Source of the DNA: an uncultured Pelagibacteraceae bacterium
GTDB lineage: Bacteria; Pseudomonadota; Alphaproteobacteria; Pelagibacterales; Pelagibacteraceae
Length of the DNA stretch: 46,930 nt
Assembly: GCA_902519375.1 (NCBI GenBank)
Contig: CABYJS010000005.1
Coordinates: 1-46,930, forward strand
Direction of reading: 5' to 3'
Every line of letters starts with the position of its first letter. Within the stretch, counting starts at the first letter, position 1. The notes beneath the pieces were generated by a model. The model saw only the letters and a program-made list of their open reading frames with translations, was not told where the DNA came from and ran no database searches. Position numbers and translations under genes: made by a program. This document shows positions 26,235 to 35,686 of this stretch, in pieces.

Positions 26235-26335
26235 TTTTCAGGGCACTGCTCTATCCTATACTTTCCTATTTTTTTTCAGCTTTTCAGGGCACTGCTCTAC
26301 CATAAATTTTTGCAACTTTTCAGGGCACTGCTCTA
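26235..26335 (+). repeat. Three copies of a 15-19-bp direct repeat
   Basis: CAGGGCACTGCTCTA occurs at 26239-26253, 26285-26299 and 26321-26335, each preceded by T-rich sequence (shared form TTTTCAGGGCACTGCTCTA for the last two). Start-to-start spacing is 46 then 36 bases. The segment ACTGCTCTA also occurs in the tRNA-derived att repeat. Confidence 0.85.
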
Positions 26336-26360
26336 TAAAATTGTATGGATGATTAAATTC

Positions 26361-26379
26361 GTTGGTAAATAGTTGGTAA
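26361..26379 (+). repeat. Paired GTTGGTAA motif, right end of element B
   Basis: GTTGGTAAATAGTTGGTAA, identical to the copies at 17794 and 19938. First base is 94 bases before the tRNA fragment at 26455. Confidence 0.85.
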
Positions 26380-26454
26380 ATTTTTTAATGAAAAAAAGTT
26401 CTCTAATGAAGGTTGATTTTAAATACTTTTTTAGGTTTTTTTTTTGAGTCGTAA

Positions 26455-26494
26455 ATTATGAGTGTACTGCTCTAACCAACTGAGCTACAGGCCC
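26455..26494 (-). repeat. tRNA 5'-half fragment at the right island boundary
   Basis: A perfect 40-base match to 17661-17700 (tRNA 5' end through the anticodon loop). Inference: this is the original chromosomal 5' half of the tRNA, displaced by integration. The sequence beyond 26494 no longer resembles the element ends. Confidence 0.92.
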
Positions 26495-26551
26495 ATTTTA
26501 TGTATTTGTTATAACATTTTTTTACAGTTATCAATTAAAGATAACAATTAA

Positions 26552-26626
26552 TGGTGGGCCGTGTTGGTTACGCTCCAACTACCCCTGCAATGTCAATGCA
26601 GTACTCTACTATTGAGCTAACGGCCC
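26552..26626 (-). tRNA. tRNA-Val (GAC) with non-canonical D and T loops
   Basis: The cloverleaf pairs well: acceptor GGGCCGT/ACGGCCC, D stem GCTC/GAGT, anticodon stem CTGCA/TGCAG with loop TTGACAT (anticodon GAC, valine), T stem GTTGG/CCAAC and encoded CCA. However the T loop is AGCGTAA, lacking the near-universal T54-T55-C56, and the D loop is AATAGTA, lacking the G18-G19 pair. The elbow contact of normal tRNA is therefore missing on both sides, while all stems are intact, which argues against simple decay. It lies 13 bases upstream of the rpoD stop end. Confidence 0.85.
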
Positions 26627-26638
26627 AATTAATCTTTT

Positions 26639-28465
26639 TTAGCTTTCTAAGAAACTTTTTAATTGCTTAGATCTACTAGGGTGTTTTAATTTTCTAAGTG
26701 CTTTAGCCTCAATTTGTCTTATTCTTTCCCTAGTTACTGAAAATTGAAGCCCAACTTCCTCTAAAGTATGATCTGTATTCATTCCCACACCAAATCTCAT
26801 TCTCAGAACTCTTTCTTCTCTAGGAGTTAACGTTGATAAAATTTTTGTAGTTGCCTCACCTAAATTAGATTTAATCGCTTGTTCTAACGGAGCAAGAGCT
26901 TTTGTATCTTCAATAAAATCTCCTAAACTACTATCTTCTTCGTCTCCAACTGGTTTTTCAAGAGAGACTGGTTCTTTAGAAATCTTTAAAACTTTTCTCA
27001 CTTTATCTAAAGGCATTCTCAATTTTTTAGATAACTCTTCAGGTGTTGCCTCTCTCCCAAATTCACTTAATATTAATCTCTGAGTTCTTACAATTTTGTT
27101 AATTGTCTCAATCATGTGGACTGGAATTCTTATCGTCCTTGCTTGATCAGCAATTGATCTTGTTATGGCCTGTCTTATCCACCAAGTTGCATATGTTGAA
27201 AACTTATATCCCCTTCTATACTCAAATTTATCTACAGCTTTCATTAAGCCAATATTACCCTCTTGAATTAAATCTAAAAATTGAAGTCCTCTATTTGTAT
27301 ATTTTTTAGCGATCGAAATCACCAAACGCAAATTAGCTTCAACCATTTCCTTTTTAGCTATCCTAGATTCTTTTTCTCCCTTTTGAACTCTGCTTACTAA
27401 TTTTTTAAAATCTGTAACAGACATTCCTAATTTATGGCTAATTTCGATCAATCTCTCTTTAATATTTTTAAATTCTTCTTTATTTTTAGAAAAAAAACTT
27501 TTCCAGACAGGGTTGGTATCTAAAAATTTCTTAAGGTTTGGGTTAATTTCGTTACCAATATAAAATTTAACAAATTCAGCTCTTGGAATTTTTTGGTCCA
27601 TGGCCAATCGTAATAGATTTCCTTCCAAAGAAATAATCTTTTTATTTTCAACATAATGTTTCTGAACTAAATCCTCCAGAACCGCAGGCGATAACTGAAG
27701 AGATTTAATATTTTCCAAAATTCCATCAACAATTTTTTCGTAACTTTTTTCCTTGGCTGATGAAAAAACTTGTGAATTTAAAACACATTCTAATTTATCT
27801 TTCTGATATTTAATTAATTTATTATAATCTTTTGTTAATAAGTTAACTGTCTGCAAGACTTTTGGTTTGATCTCTGTTTCCATTGCTGCAAGAGTTGGAT
27901 TGAAATCATCATCTCCATCATCAGATGAATTTTCTTCCTTATCAACCTCTCCTGTGTTTTTTTGTTTAGCACTTGGGCCAGTAGTTTCGTCTTCCATATA
28001 GTTAGTATCAATATCTATAATCTCCCTAACTAAAATCTCGTCTTTTTGTAATTTTTCGTCCCACTCAAAGAACTGTTGAGCTGTAATAGGGCTATGCGAT
28101 AAAGCAATTAACATAACATCTTTTCCAGCTTCAATTCTTTTGGCAATTGCTATTTCACCTTCTCTGGAGAGTAATTCAACACCTCCCATTTCTCTAAGAT
28201 ACATTCTGATAGGATCATCACTTTTTTCTATTGTTTTTCCCTCATCTTTTGATGATTTTTCTTTTTTTCTTAAAACTTTAAAATCTGATTTCTTTTCTAC
28301 AAGAGTAATGCTCTGGTCTAGAATATGAATGAAAGCTTGGGCTAAATTTTCGTCAGAGAGATTTCTTTTTCCTAATGATTTATTGAGTTCTTCATGAGTG
28401 ATAAAACCTCTATGGGTCCCTCTACCCATTAATCTTGCAAATGATTTTGTAATAATTCTTTCCAC
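26639..28465 (-). CDS. rpoD: RNA polymerase primary sigma factor RpoD
   Basis: The housekeeping sigma factor. The 608-residue protein begins with a region 1.1-like part ([15 protein letters not shown]) and an acidic non-conserved region at about 150-190. Region 2 (about 375-455) has [44 protein letters not shown] in successive pieces, and region 4.2 ends [17 protein letters not shown]. It is somewhat shorter than the usual alphaproteobacterial RpoD. It follows dnaG with a 66-base gap, forming a yqeY-dnaG-rpoD block. Confidence 0.98.
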   Translation of the reverse strand: MERIITKSFARLMGRGTHRGFITHEELNKSLGKRNLSDENLAQAFIHILDQSITLVEKKSDFKVLRKKEKSSKDEGKTIEKSDDPIRMYLREMGGVELLSREGEIAIAKRIEAGKDVMLIALSHSPITAQQFFEWDEKLQKDEILVREIIDIDTNYMEDETTGPSAKQKNTGEVDKEENSSDDGDDDFNPTLAAMETEIKPKVLQTVNLLTKDYNKLIKYQKDKLECVLNSQVFSSAKEKSYEKIVDGILENIKSLQLSPAVLEDLVQKHYVENKKIISLEGNLLRLAMDQKIPRAEFVKFYIGNEINPNLKKFLDTNPVWKSFFSKNKEEFKNIKERLIEISHKLGMSVTDFKKLVSRVQKGEKESRIAKKEMVEANLRLVISIAKKYTNRGLQFLDLIQEGNIGLMKAVDKFEYRRGYKFSTYATWWIRQAITRSIADQARTIRIPVHMIETINKIVRTQRLILSEFGREATPEELSKKLRMPLDKVRKVLKISKEPVSLEKPVGDEEDSSLGDFIEDTKALAPLEQAIKSNLGEATTKILSTLTPREERVLRMRFGVGMNTDHTLEEVGLQFSVTRERIRQIEAKALRKLKHPSRSKQLKSFLES

Positions 28466-28531
28466 GCAATAAAATTTGAAGAGTCTTATATAATGTCAAA
28501 TTTACAAAAATCCATTATTAATTTCCTTGGT

Positions 28532-30307
28532 TTAATTGATATTTTGCTTTTTTTTTAGGTCTTTAAGCTCGTTAAATGTAGCTTCGCTCATATCCTTTGA
28601 AAATTTCGATTCTAATTCTGCTATTCTAAATTCTAGATCATAATTATTGAGGTCTCTATTGATATCTTCTAACAATTCAATAATTTCATTATCACTATCT
28701 AATTTATTTTTTAAGATATGTTTAATGGGAGCAAATTTATTGATCTTTTCTAATAGCTGATTATCAATTTCTAATTCTTCAATTGTTAATTTTTCTCCAG
28801 ATTTTAATTTAGAAATAATTTTATCAAAAATTTGTTTATTGATATCAGTAAATAATTTAATATTTTCTAATAAGTGAACATTTTCTTGCATCAACTTCAA
28901 ATTAAACATGATAAGGTATAATAGAGAAAATTCTTTTAATTCTACACCAGTCAAGGACTTACTTTCATTAAAATATTTTTTTGTGCTTTCAAGAGTTTTG
29001 ATTTTTTTTATGTAATAATTCTTTTTATTTTGATTTGTGTGAGGGGTTAAATCGGAGATTCTTTCTAAAAAATATTCTAAAACATATTTTTTAATATAAT
29101 CATCTTTAATAGTATAGGCTATTGATTTTAATTTTTTATCAAATACAGCCATTGAAGATGGGTTATTTTCAGTTTGTTTTTTATAATGACTAAAAATAAA
29201 TTGATGTATAGGAATTTTGCTTTGTTTTGAAAAATCAATAAAATGATTTTTACCATTTTTATTAACAAAACTATCAGGATCTTCTTTGTCTGGTAAAAAT
29301 AAAAATGAAATTTGTTTTTCCGGTTTTAAATCTTTTATGGAATTCTCTGCAGCTCTTAAAGCTGCCTTATAGCCACTTTCATCACCATCAAAACAAATAA
29401 TAATATCATCAAAAAATTGATTTAATGTTAATATCTGTTTATCTGTTAATGATGTTCCTAAATTTGCTACAGCATTTTCAATTCCATTTTTACTTAAACC
29501 AATAACGTCCATATAACCTTCGACCAAATAAATATCGCTTAATTTATTTGACAACTTTCTTGCTAAATCTAAATTATAGAGGTTAGAACCTTTTTTAAAA
29601 AATAAAGTTTCAGGAGAATTAATATACTTTGCTAAATAATCCGATTGTTCAATAATTCTTCCACCTAATGCAATAGGATGGCCAGAAATATTATTTATTG
29701 GAAAAATTAATCGTCCCTTAAATCTTTCAACATATATTTTTTTTTTTTCATCTAAATAAAATAAACCACTTTCAACTAATGTTTGCTCATTAAATTGATC
29801 TTTAAATTTGTCAAAAAAATTTGGATTTTTTTCAACATAGCCAATTTTAAATTTTTTAACCTCTTCCTTACCCAAAGATCTATTTTTTAAATAGTCTCTT
29901 GCATTTGAATAAGTATCATTTTTTAATAGTTCATTATGATAAAAATCAACATACTGACTATAAATATTTAAGTACTTCTTCCATTTTTTTTCCCTCTCTT
30001 CGTCTTGTTTAGAAAATAAATAAGGTTGCATCCCCGCTAGCTGAGCTAAGTGTTTAACTGCCTCACCAAACTTAAAGTTTTGAGTTTTCATTAAAAAATC
30101 AAAAATATTTCCATGTTCTGATGTTGCAAAACAATGATAAAATTCTTTTTCATCATTCACTGTAAATGATGGTGTTTTTTCATTTTTAAAAGGAGATAAA
30201 CCAACATACTCTTTTCCTCTTTTTTTCAAAGCAACAGATTTTGATACAACTGTTGAAATTTTTAATCTTGTTTTAATTTCATTAAGATATTCCTTGGGAT
30301 ATTTCAT
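28532..30307 (-). CDS. dnaG: DNA primase DnaG with degenerate zinc-binding site
   Basis: DnaG makes the RNA primers for replication. The 591-residue protein has the N-terminal CHC2-type domain, the TOPRIM catalytic core (YLVEGYMDVIGL, IICFDGDESGYKAALRA) and a helical C-terminal DnaB-binding part. In the zinc domain the scaffold is clear (GLSPFKNEKTPSFTVNDEK, then FYHCFATSEHGN), but three of the four usual ligands are replaced: Ser38, Lys41 and Thr62 stand where Cys, His and Cys are found, and only Cys59 remains. The fold may persist without zinc. The start overlaps the yqeY stop by one base. Confidence 0.97.
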   Translation of the reverse strand: MKYPKEYLNEIKTRLKISTVVSKSVALKKRGKEYVGLSPFKNEKTPSFTVNDEKEFYHCFATSEHGNIFDFLMKTQNFKFGEAVKHLAQLAGMQPYLFSKQDEEREKKWKKYLNIYSQYVDFYHNELLKNDTYSNARDYLKNRSLGKEEVKKFKIGYVEKNPNFFDKFKDQFNEQTLVESGLFYLDEKKKIYVERFKGRLIFPINNISGHPIALGGRIIEQSDYLAKYINSPETLFFKKGSNLYNLDLARKLSNKLSDIYLVEGYMDVIGLSKNGIENAVANLGTSLTDKQILTLNQFFDDIIICFDGDESGYKAALRAAENSIKDLKPEKQISFLFLPDKEDPDSFVNKNGKNHFIDFSKQSKIPIHQFIFSHYKKQTENNPSSMAVFDKKLKSIAYTIKDDYIKKYVLEYFLERISDLTPHTNQNKKNYYIKKIKTLESTKKYFNESKSLTGVELKEFSLLYLIMFNLKLMQENVHLLENIKLFTDINKQIFDKIISKLKSGEKLTIEELEIDNQLLEKINKFAPIKHILKNKLDSDNEIIELLEDINRDLNNYDLEFRIAELESKFSKDMSEATFNELKDLKKKQNIN

Positions 30308-30768
30308 TATTTGTTTAGTAATTCTTTTATTAGTGGGCCAGCTTTAGCAAAATCAATTTCATCAGCATGTAATTTCTTTAACTCTCCCATTACCTTGCCC
30401 ATGTCTTTAATTGAACTTGCTCCAAGTTTAGAGATAATTTCTACACATATTATTTTAGTTTGCTCTTCACTCAATTGTTTGGGTAAAAATCCTGTTAAAA
30501 TATTGTATTCATTTTGCTCGACTTCTAGAAGATCTGTTCTGCTATTTTTTTTATAAATATCTATTGATTCGGCTCGTTGTTTAACCATTTTTTTCAAAAG
30601 CTTTTTTATATCTTCATCATCTGTCTCTTTTTTATTAGGACCAGATCTATTTGATATATCGAGATCCTTTATTGAGGACAAAATTAACCTATAAGTTGAG
30701 ATTTTTGTTTTATCTTTGGCCTTTAGAGCAATTTTGTATTCAGTTTCGATTGTTTCTTTTAATGGCAT
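30307..30768 (-). CDS. yqeY: GatB/YqeY domain protein
   Basis: A 153-residue all-helical protein of the YqeY family, related to the tail domain of the GatB subunit of tRNA-dependent amidotransferase. Landmarks: MPLKETIETEYKIALKAKDK at the start, MVKQRAESIDIYKKNSR, EYNILTGFLPKQLSEEQ and the C-terminal MGKVMGELKK. Its exact role is not established; YqeY genes are commonly next to dnaG, as here (one-base overlap). It is divergent from carA across a 126-base gap that should hold promoters in both directions. Confidence 0.92.
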   Translation of the reverse strand: MPLKETIETEYKIALKAKDKTKISTYRLILSSIKDLDISNRSGPNKKETDDEDIKKLLKKMVKQRAESIDIYKKNSRTDLLEVEQNEYNILTGFLPKQLSEEQTKIICVEIISKLGASSIKDMGKVMGELKKLHADEIDFAKAGPLIKELLNK

Positions 30769-30894
30769 AATTTTTTAATTTACTGGAAAGATAAAAATCT
30801 TCAAAAGAAAAATTGTTTTTTTACAATTTTATAATACATCTCTGTTGCGATAATAAATCAATTATTGTATTAACCTTTAACTTATGAGTTGTAA

Positions 30895-32088
30895 TTGATC
30901 AAAAAAGTAAAAAAAATTAACTCTAAAAATTCACAAATCAATACAGGTATTTTAGTTCTTGAAAATAAGAAGGTTTTTAAAGGTATTGGTATTGGTCATC
31001 AAGGAGAAGCAACAGGAGAAGTTTGCTTCAATACTTCTTTGACAGGATACCAGGAAATAATATCAGACCCATCATATGCAGAACAAATTATAAATTTTAC
31101 GTTTCCACATATTGGAAATGTTGGAACTAACAAAGAAGATTATGAGTCTGATAAGATATGGACTAAGGGAGTAATTTTTAATTCTGAGATAACTTCACCA
31201 TCAAACTATAGGTCTTTTCAGCATTTAGATGCTTGGTTAAAAAAAAATAGAATTGTTGGAATTATTGGATTAGATACAAGAAGTTTAACTAATTTTATAA
31301 GAGACAAAGGTGCTCCTAAAGGAACCATTGCATATTCAAAGAAGGGTAAGTTTAATATTAGTAAACTTACAAACTCAACAATAAAATGGAGTGGACTTAA
31401 AAATTTAGATCTTGCAGAAAAAGTTACCACACCAAAAAATTATATTTGGAAAGGTCTTAAGACTTGGAAAAAGGGACTTGGATATAAAAAAAATATTAAA
31501 AATTCTTTTCATGTGGTTGCTATAGATTATGGAATAAAGAAAAATATTTTAAGATATTTTTCAAACTTTAATTGTAAAGTAACTGTAGTATCTTGTAAAA
31601 CATCAGCAGAAAAAATTCTAGCACTTAAACCAAATGGTGTTTTTTTATCTAACGGTCCAGGAGATCCAGCTGCGACAGGCAAATATTCAATTAAAATAAT
31701 TAAAGATCTAATTAAAAAAAATTTGCCATTATTTGGTATTTGTCTAGGTCATCAAATTCTTGCATTAACTTTAGGGGGTAAAACAAAAAAAATGAAATTA
31801 GGACATAGAGGTGCAAACCATCCTGTAAAAAACTTAATAAATGATAATGTAGAAATAACTAGTCAAAATCATGGTTTTGAAGTTGTCAAAGAAAATTTAC
31901 CTAAAAATATTCAAGTAACTCATAAGTCTTTATTTGATCATAGTATTGAAGGCATAAAATTGAAAAATAAACCAGTATTTTCTGTTCAATACCATCCAGA
32001 GTCAAATCCTGGTCCACAAGATAGTGTTTATCTATTTCAGGAATTTATCAACAACATGAAAAGAAATGCCAAAAAGAAAAGATCTTAA
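30895..32088 (+). CDS. carA: Carbamoyl-phosphate synthase small subunit CarA
   Basis: The glutaminase subunit that feeds ammonia to CarB for arginine and pyrimidine synthesis. The 397-residue protein has the CarA N-domain ([30 protein letters not shown]) and a class I glutamine amidotransferase domain with SNGPGDPAA, the nucleophile elbow GICLGHQ and the QYHPES His-Glu pair. The start is a TTG at 30895; an ATG at 30884 is in another frame and stops after four codons. carB begins 23 bases before the carA stop. Confidence 0.96.
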   Translation: MIKKVKKINSKNSQINTGILVLENKKVFKGIGIGHQGEATGEVCFNTSLTGYQEIISDPSYAEQIINFTFPHIGNVGTNKEDYESDKIWTKGVIFNSEITSPSNYRSFQHLDAWLKKNRIVGIIGLDTRSLTNFIRDKGAPKGTIAYSKKGKFNISKLTNSTIKWSGLKNLDLAEKVTTPKNYIWKGLKTWKKGLGYKKNIKNSFHVVAIDYGIKKNILRYFSNFNCKVTVVSCKTSAEKILALKPNGVFLSNGPGDPAATGKYSIKIIKDLIKKNLPLFGICLGHQILALTLGGKTKKMKLGHRGANHPVKNLINDNVEITSQNHGFEVVKENLPKNIQVTHKSLFDHSIEGIKLKNKPVFSVQYHPESNPGPQDSVYLFQEFINNMKRNAKKKRS

Positions 32089-35000
32089 AAAGATATTAGT
32101 TGTAGGTGCTGGACCAATTATTATTGGGCAAGCTTGCGAATTTGACTATTCAGGAACACAAGCTTGTAAGGCATTAAAAGATGAGGGTTACAAAGTTATC
32201 TTAATTAATTCAAACCCAGCAACGATTATGACTGATCCTGACGTTGCTGATAAAACTTATATTGAGCCTGTTACTTTAGAAGTTTTAGAAAAAATTTTAA
32301 AAAAAGAAAAACCAGATGCTATTCTACCAACTATGGGTGGTCAAACCGCTCTTAACCTTGCGATGGAAGCTGAGAAAAAAGGAATTTTAAAAAAATATAA
32401 AATTGAATTAATTGGGGCAAGTTCTAAAGCAATAGCTAACGCAGAAGATAGAAAGAAATTCAGAAAAAATATGATTGATATTGGTCTAGATTTGCCAAAA
32501 TCAGAAATTGTTTACAATATCAACCAATCATCAAAAGTTCTAAAAAAAATTGGTTTACCTGCAATAATTAGACCAGCATTTACACTTGGTGGACTTGGAG
32601 GGGGAATTGCTAAAAATAAAAAAGACTATTTAAAGATTATTAAGAGCGGATTGCACGAGTCCCCCGTAAACCAAGTGCTAGTAGAAGAGTGCCTAGAGGG
32701 ATGGAAAGAATTCGAAATGGAAGTTGTAAGAGATAAAAAAGATAATTGTATAATTATCTGTTCAATTGAAAATATTGATCCAATGGGAATACACACTGGA
32801 GACTCTGTTACTGTGGCTCCTGCACTTACATTAACCGATAAAGAATACCAGGTAATGAGAAATGCTTCGATAGCATGCTTAAGAAAAATTGGAGTTGAGA
32901 CCGGTGGTTCAAACGTTCAGTTTGCTATTAATCCTAAAAACGGTCGAATGGTAATAATTGAGATGAATCCAAGGGTATCAAGATCATCAGCGCTTGCCTC
33001 AAAAGCAACTGGTTTTCCAATTGCAAAAGTTGCTGCAAAACTAGCAATTGGCTACACATTAGATGAATTAAAAAATGAAATTACTAAAGTAACTCCAGCA
33101 TCATTTGAGCCGAGTATTGATTATGTAGTAACAAAAATTCCAAGATTTACTTTTGAAAAATTTTCAACTTCTCCCGCAATTTTAGGTACATCAATGAAAT
33201 CTGTTGGTGAAGCAATGGCTATTGGGAGAAATTTTAAAGAGTCACTGCAAAAAGCTTTGGTCTCTCTTGAGACTGGTTTTTCAGGATTAGATAGAATATT
33301 TAATCTGAAAAAAAAAACAATTAAAAAAAAACTTAAAGAAAATATTCCAAATAAATTACTATTAGTTGCTGAAGCAATTAGAAAAAAAATTGATCTAAAA
33401 AGAATATTTTTATTATCTAAAATTGATCCATGGTTCTTAGAGCAAATAAAAGAATTAGTGGATAATGAAACAAAAATTGAAAACCAAGGACTACCAAAAG
33501 ATTTTAATGAGTTAAATAGAATAAAATCAATTGGTTTTTCAGATAAAAAATTAGCAGAATTGACTAATACTTCAGAAGATACGGTTAGACAAAAAAGAAC
33601 TGCTCTTAAAATTTTACCAGTGTTTAAAAAAGTTGATACTTGCGCAGCTGAATTCAAATCTTTCACACCTTATATGTACTCAACTTATCAAAGAAATTTT
33701 TCAATTAATTCTGAGTGTGAAGCTAATCCATCAGGTAAGAAAAAAATCATAATATTAGGTGGAGGTCCAAACAGAATAGGACAAGGAATTGAATTTGATT
33801 ATTGTTGTTGTCAGGCAAGTTTTTCTTTAAAAGATAAAGGTTTTGAAACTATTATGATTAATTGTAATCCTGAAACAGTTTCAACTGATTATGATACAAG
33901 TGATAGATTGTATTTTGAGCCTTTAAAAGAAGAGTATGTTTTTAATATAATTAAAAAAGAAAAAGAAAAAGGTAATTTAGTAGGTGTTATTACTCAATTT
34001 GGTGGTCAAACTCCAATCAAATTAGCTAAGTTTTTACACGACAATGAACTTCCAATTTTAGGAACACAATATACTTCGATAGATTTAGCAGAAGATAGAG
34101 ATCGATTTAGAAAACTTCTTAACAAATTGAAATTAAAGCAAGCAGAAAGTGGAATTGCAAAAACTTATAAACAAGCTATTCAAATAGCTGATAAAATTGG
34201 CTTACCATTAATGGTTAGACCATCATATGTGTTGGGTGGAAGAGCAATGGAAATTGTTCACGAGAAAAGCCAACTTAAAAACTTTGTCGAGGAAGCATTT
34301 AAAGCTGCAGAAGACAATCCAATTTTAATTGACAAGTTTATTGATCATGCAATGGAGATTGATGTAGATGCAATATCAGATGGAAAACAAGTTCATGTTG
34401 CGGGTATTATGCAGCATATCGAGGAAGCAGGGATTCATTCAGGAGACTCGGCTTGCAGCTTACCACCAGTGTCAATTAAACCATATTTAATTAAAAAAAT
34501 TGAAAATCAAACTAAAAGATTAGCTATAGCTTTAAAAGTTAAAGGCTTCATGAATATTCAATTTGCAATTAAAAAAGATGAGATTTATGTAATTGAAGTA
34601 AACCCTAGAGCAAGTAGAACGGTTCCTTTTGTTTCTAAAGCAAAAGGTATACCTCTTGCTAAAATTGCATCAAGAGTAATGGCTGGAGAAAAGTTATCAA
34701 AATTTAATTTAAAAGATAAATCAAAAGGAATGTATGCTGTCAAAGAAGCAGTATTTCCTTTCAACAAATTCCCTAACAGTGACTTGCTTTTAGGTCCAGA
34801 GATGAAATCAACTGGTGAAGTAATGGGATTTGATAAAGATTTTGGTATGGCATTTGCTAAAAGTCAAATTGCATCAGCAAACTCATTACCAAAAGAGGGG
34901 CTTGCTTTCATATCTTTAAAAGACTCTCACAAAGATGAGGGAATATATCTAGCTAAAGAGTTAATAAAATTAAATTTTACTTTGTGTGGAACAAAGGGAA

Positions 35001-35293
35001 CCGCAGAATACATTCGAAAACATAGAATGAAGTGTAGAATTATAAATAAAGTAAGTAGTGGATCTCCCCATATAGTTGATATTTTAAACTCTAAAAAAAT
35101 TGGATTAGTTATAAACACCGGGGGCGGAATTAGTGAGCATAGATTAAATGATGCAATTGCTCTTAGAAGAGGAACACTTAAAAACAAAATTCCTTATTGC
35201 ACAAATATGTCAACTGCTTTGGCATGTTTAAAGGCTATCAAATCTCTTAAAACTAAAAAACTAAATATTACCTCACTTCAAGATTTAAATTAA
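32066..35293 (+). CDS. carB: Carbamoyl-phosphate synthase large subunit CarB
   Basis: The synthetase subunit with two homologous ATP-grasp halves. The 1075-residue protein starts [22 protein letters not shown] (in two parts of the family opening) and has the second-half repeat [19 protein letters not shown] at about residue 560. Each half has an ATP-grasp glycine loop ([11 protein letters not shown] and [12 protein letters not shown]), and the C-terminal MGS-like allosteric domain includes [21 protein letters not shown]. Complete and standard. It overlaps carA by 23 bases. Confidence 0.98.
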   Translation: MPKRKDLKKILVVGAGPIIIGQACEFDYSGTQACKALKDEGYKVILINSNPATIMTDPDVADKTYIEPVTLEVLEKILKKEKPDAILPTMGGQTALNLAMEAEKKGILKKYKIELIGASSKAIANAEDRKKFRKNMIDIGLDLPKSEIVYNINQSSKVLKKIGLPAIIRPAFTLGGLGGGIAKNKKDYLKIIKSGLHESPVNQVLVEECLEGWKEFEMEVVRDKKDNCIIICSIENIDPMGIHTGDSVTVAPALTLTDKEYQVMRNASIACLRKIGVETGGSNVQFAINPKNGRMVIIEMNPRVSRSSALASKATGFPIAKVAAKLAIGYTLDELKNEITKVTPASFEPSIDYVVTKIPRFTFEKFSTSPAILGTSMKSVGEAMAIGRNFKESLQKALVSLETGFSGLDRIFNLKKKTIKKKLKENIPNKLLLVAEAIRKKIDLKRIFLLSKIDPWFLEQIKELVDNETKIENQGLPKDFNELNRIKSIGFSDKKLAELTNTSEDTVRQKRTALKILPVFKKVDTCAAEFKSFTPYMYSTYQRNFSINSECEANPSGKKKIIILGGGPNRIGQGIEFDYCCCQASFSLKDKGFETIMINCNPETVSTDYDTSDRLYFEPLKEEYVFNIIKKEKEKGNLVGVITQFGGQTPIKLAKFLHDNELPILGTQYTSIDLAEDRDRFRKLLNKLKLKQAESGIAKTYKQAIQIADKIGLPLMVRPSYVLGGRAMEIVHEKSQLKNFVEEAFKAAEDNPILIDKFIDHAMEIDVDAISDGKQVHVAGIMQHIEEAGIHSGDSACSLPPVSIKPYLIKKIENQTKRLAIALKVKGFMNIQFAIKKDEIYVIEVNPRASRTVPFVSKAKGIPLAKIASRVMAGEKLSKFNLKDKSKGMYAVKEAVFPFNKFPNSDLLLGPEMKSTGEVMGFDKDFGMAFAKSQIASANSLPKEGLAFISLKDSHKDEGIYLAKELIKLNFTLCGTKGTAEYIRKHRMKCRIINKVSSGSPHIVDILNSKKIGLVINTGGGISEHRLNDAIALRRGTLKNKIPYCTNMSTALACLKAIKSLKTKKLNITSLQDLN

Positions 35294-35443
35294 TCTCTTT
35301 CAATTAGAGGTTGACTAAACCATGCACTTGAGAGTTGAAGTTTTTTTGCAAATTAGAAATTTTTTTATTATCATAAACCCAATTTGATGAGTACGTTAAT
35401 TGATATTATTTTTTAAAAATTATTTAATTTAAATTAAAATATT

Positions 35444-35677
35444 ATGAGTTCAGAAGTACATAAATATATAGAAACTGCATTAGATTCTAAAAAAGATTTA
35501 TTTGAGGCACAAGTAATAAATTTTCCAAGTAAGAATAAGATAGATACTTCTGATACTTGGCAACTTTATGATAAATCAGATATAGATGAGGATGGTGATC
35601 AATTAAAAACAGTAATTGGAATCTGTTTTATATTTTCAACTCTGATAATTCTAGGACTCTACTCTAGCTTGATATAA
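35444..35677 (+). CDS. Small C-terminally anchored membrane protein, unknown function
   Basis: A 77-residue acidic protein with a single hydrophobic helix at the C-terminus (about residues 57-76, GICFIFSTLIILGLYSSLI), so a tail-anchored or bitopic inner-membrane protein with the N-terminal part in the cytoplasm. No family recognised. It is separated by 150 bases from carB and converges on the oxygenase gene with a nine-base gap. The clear acidic-domain-plus-helix layout makes a chance frame unlikely. Confidence 0.55.
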   Translation: MSSEVHKYIETALDSKKDLFEAQVINFPSKNKIDTSDTWQLYDKSDIDEDGDQLKTVIGICFIFSTLIILGLYSSLI

Positions 35678-35686
35678 AAATTTTAA

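Larger units (their letters stand above)
20032..26494. mobile_element. Element B: tRNA-integrated element with an eight-gene operon
   Basis: Bounded by tRNA 5'-half copies at 20032-20071 and 26455-26494 and by internal paired GTTGGTAA motifs, each 94 bases from the nearest copy. It carries eight minus-strand genes (25889 down to 20217) that mostly overlap, then a roughly 560-base non-coding right end with hairpins and three 19-bp repeats. No integrase, replication initiator or transposase is recognisable. Confidence 0.82.

Noticed and set aside
26239..26335. Three repeats with short spacers as a CRISPR array
   Set aside because: Only three copies, spacers of 31 and 21 bases that are AT-rich and unequal, and no cas genes; better read as recombination or regulatory repeats.
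25890..26454. tmRNA, 6S RNA, 4.5S RNA or integron attC in the structured region
   Set aside because: I looked for the tmRNA tag and tRNA-like ends, the SRP tetraloop motif and the attC core sequences and found none; the structure remains unassigned.
26552..26626. tRNA-Val as a pseudogene
   Set aside because: All stems pair fully, anticodon loop is normal and CCA is encoded, so decay is not the simplest reading, although function is unproven.
35292..35312. Hairpin AATCTCT/AGAGGTT at the carB stop as a rho-independent terminator
   Set aside because: Weak 7-bp stem with a G-U pair and no following T run; in this AT-rich DNA such stems arise often.
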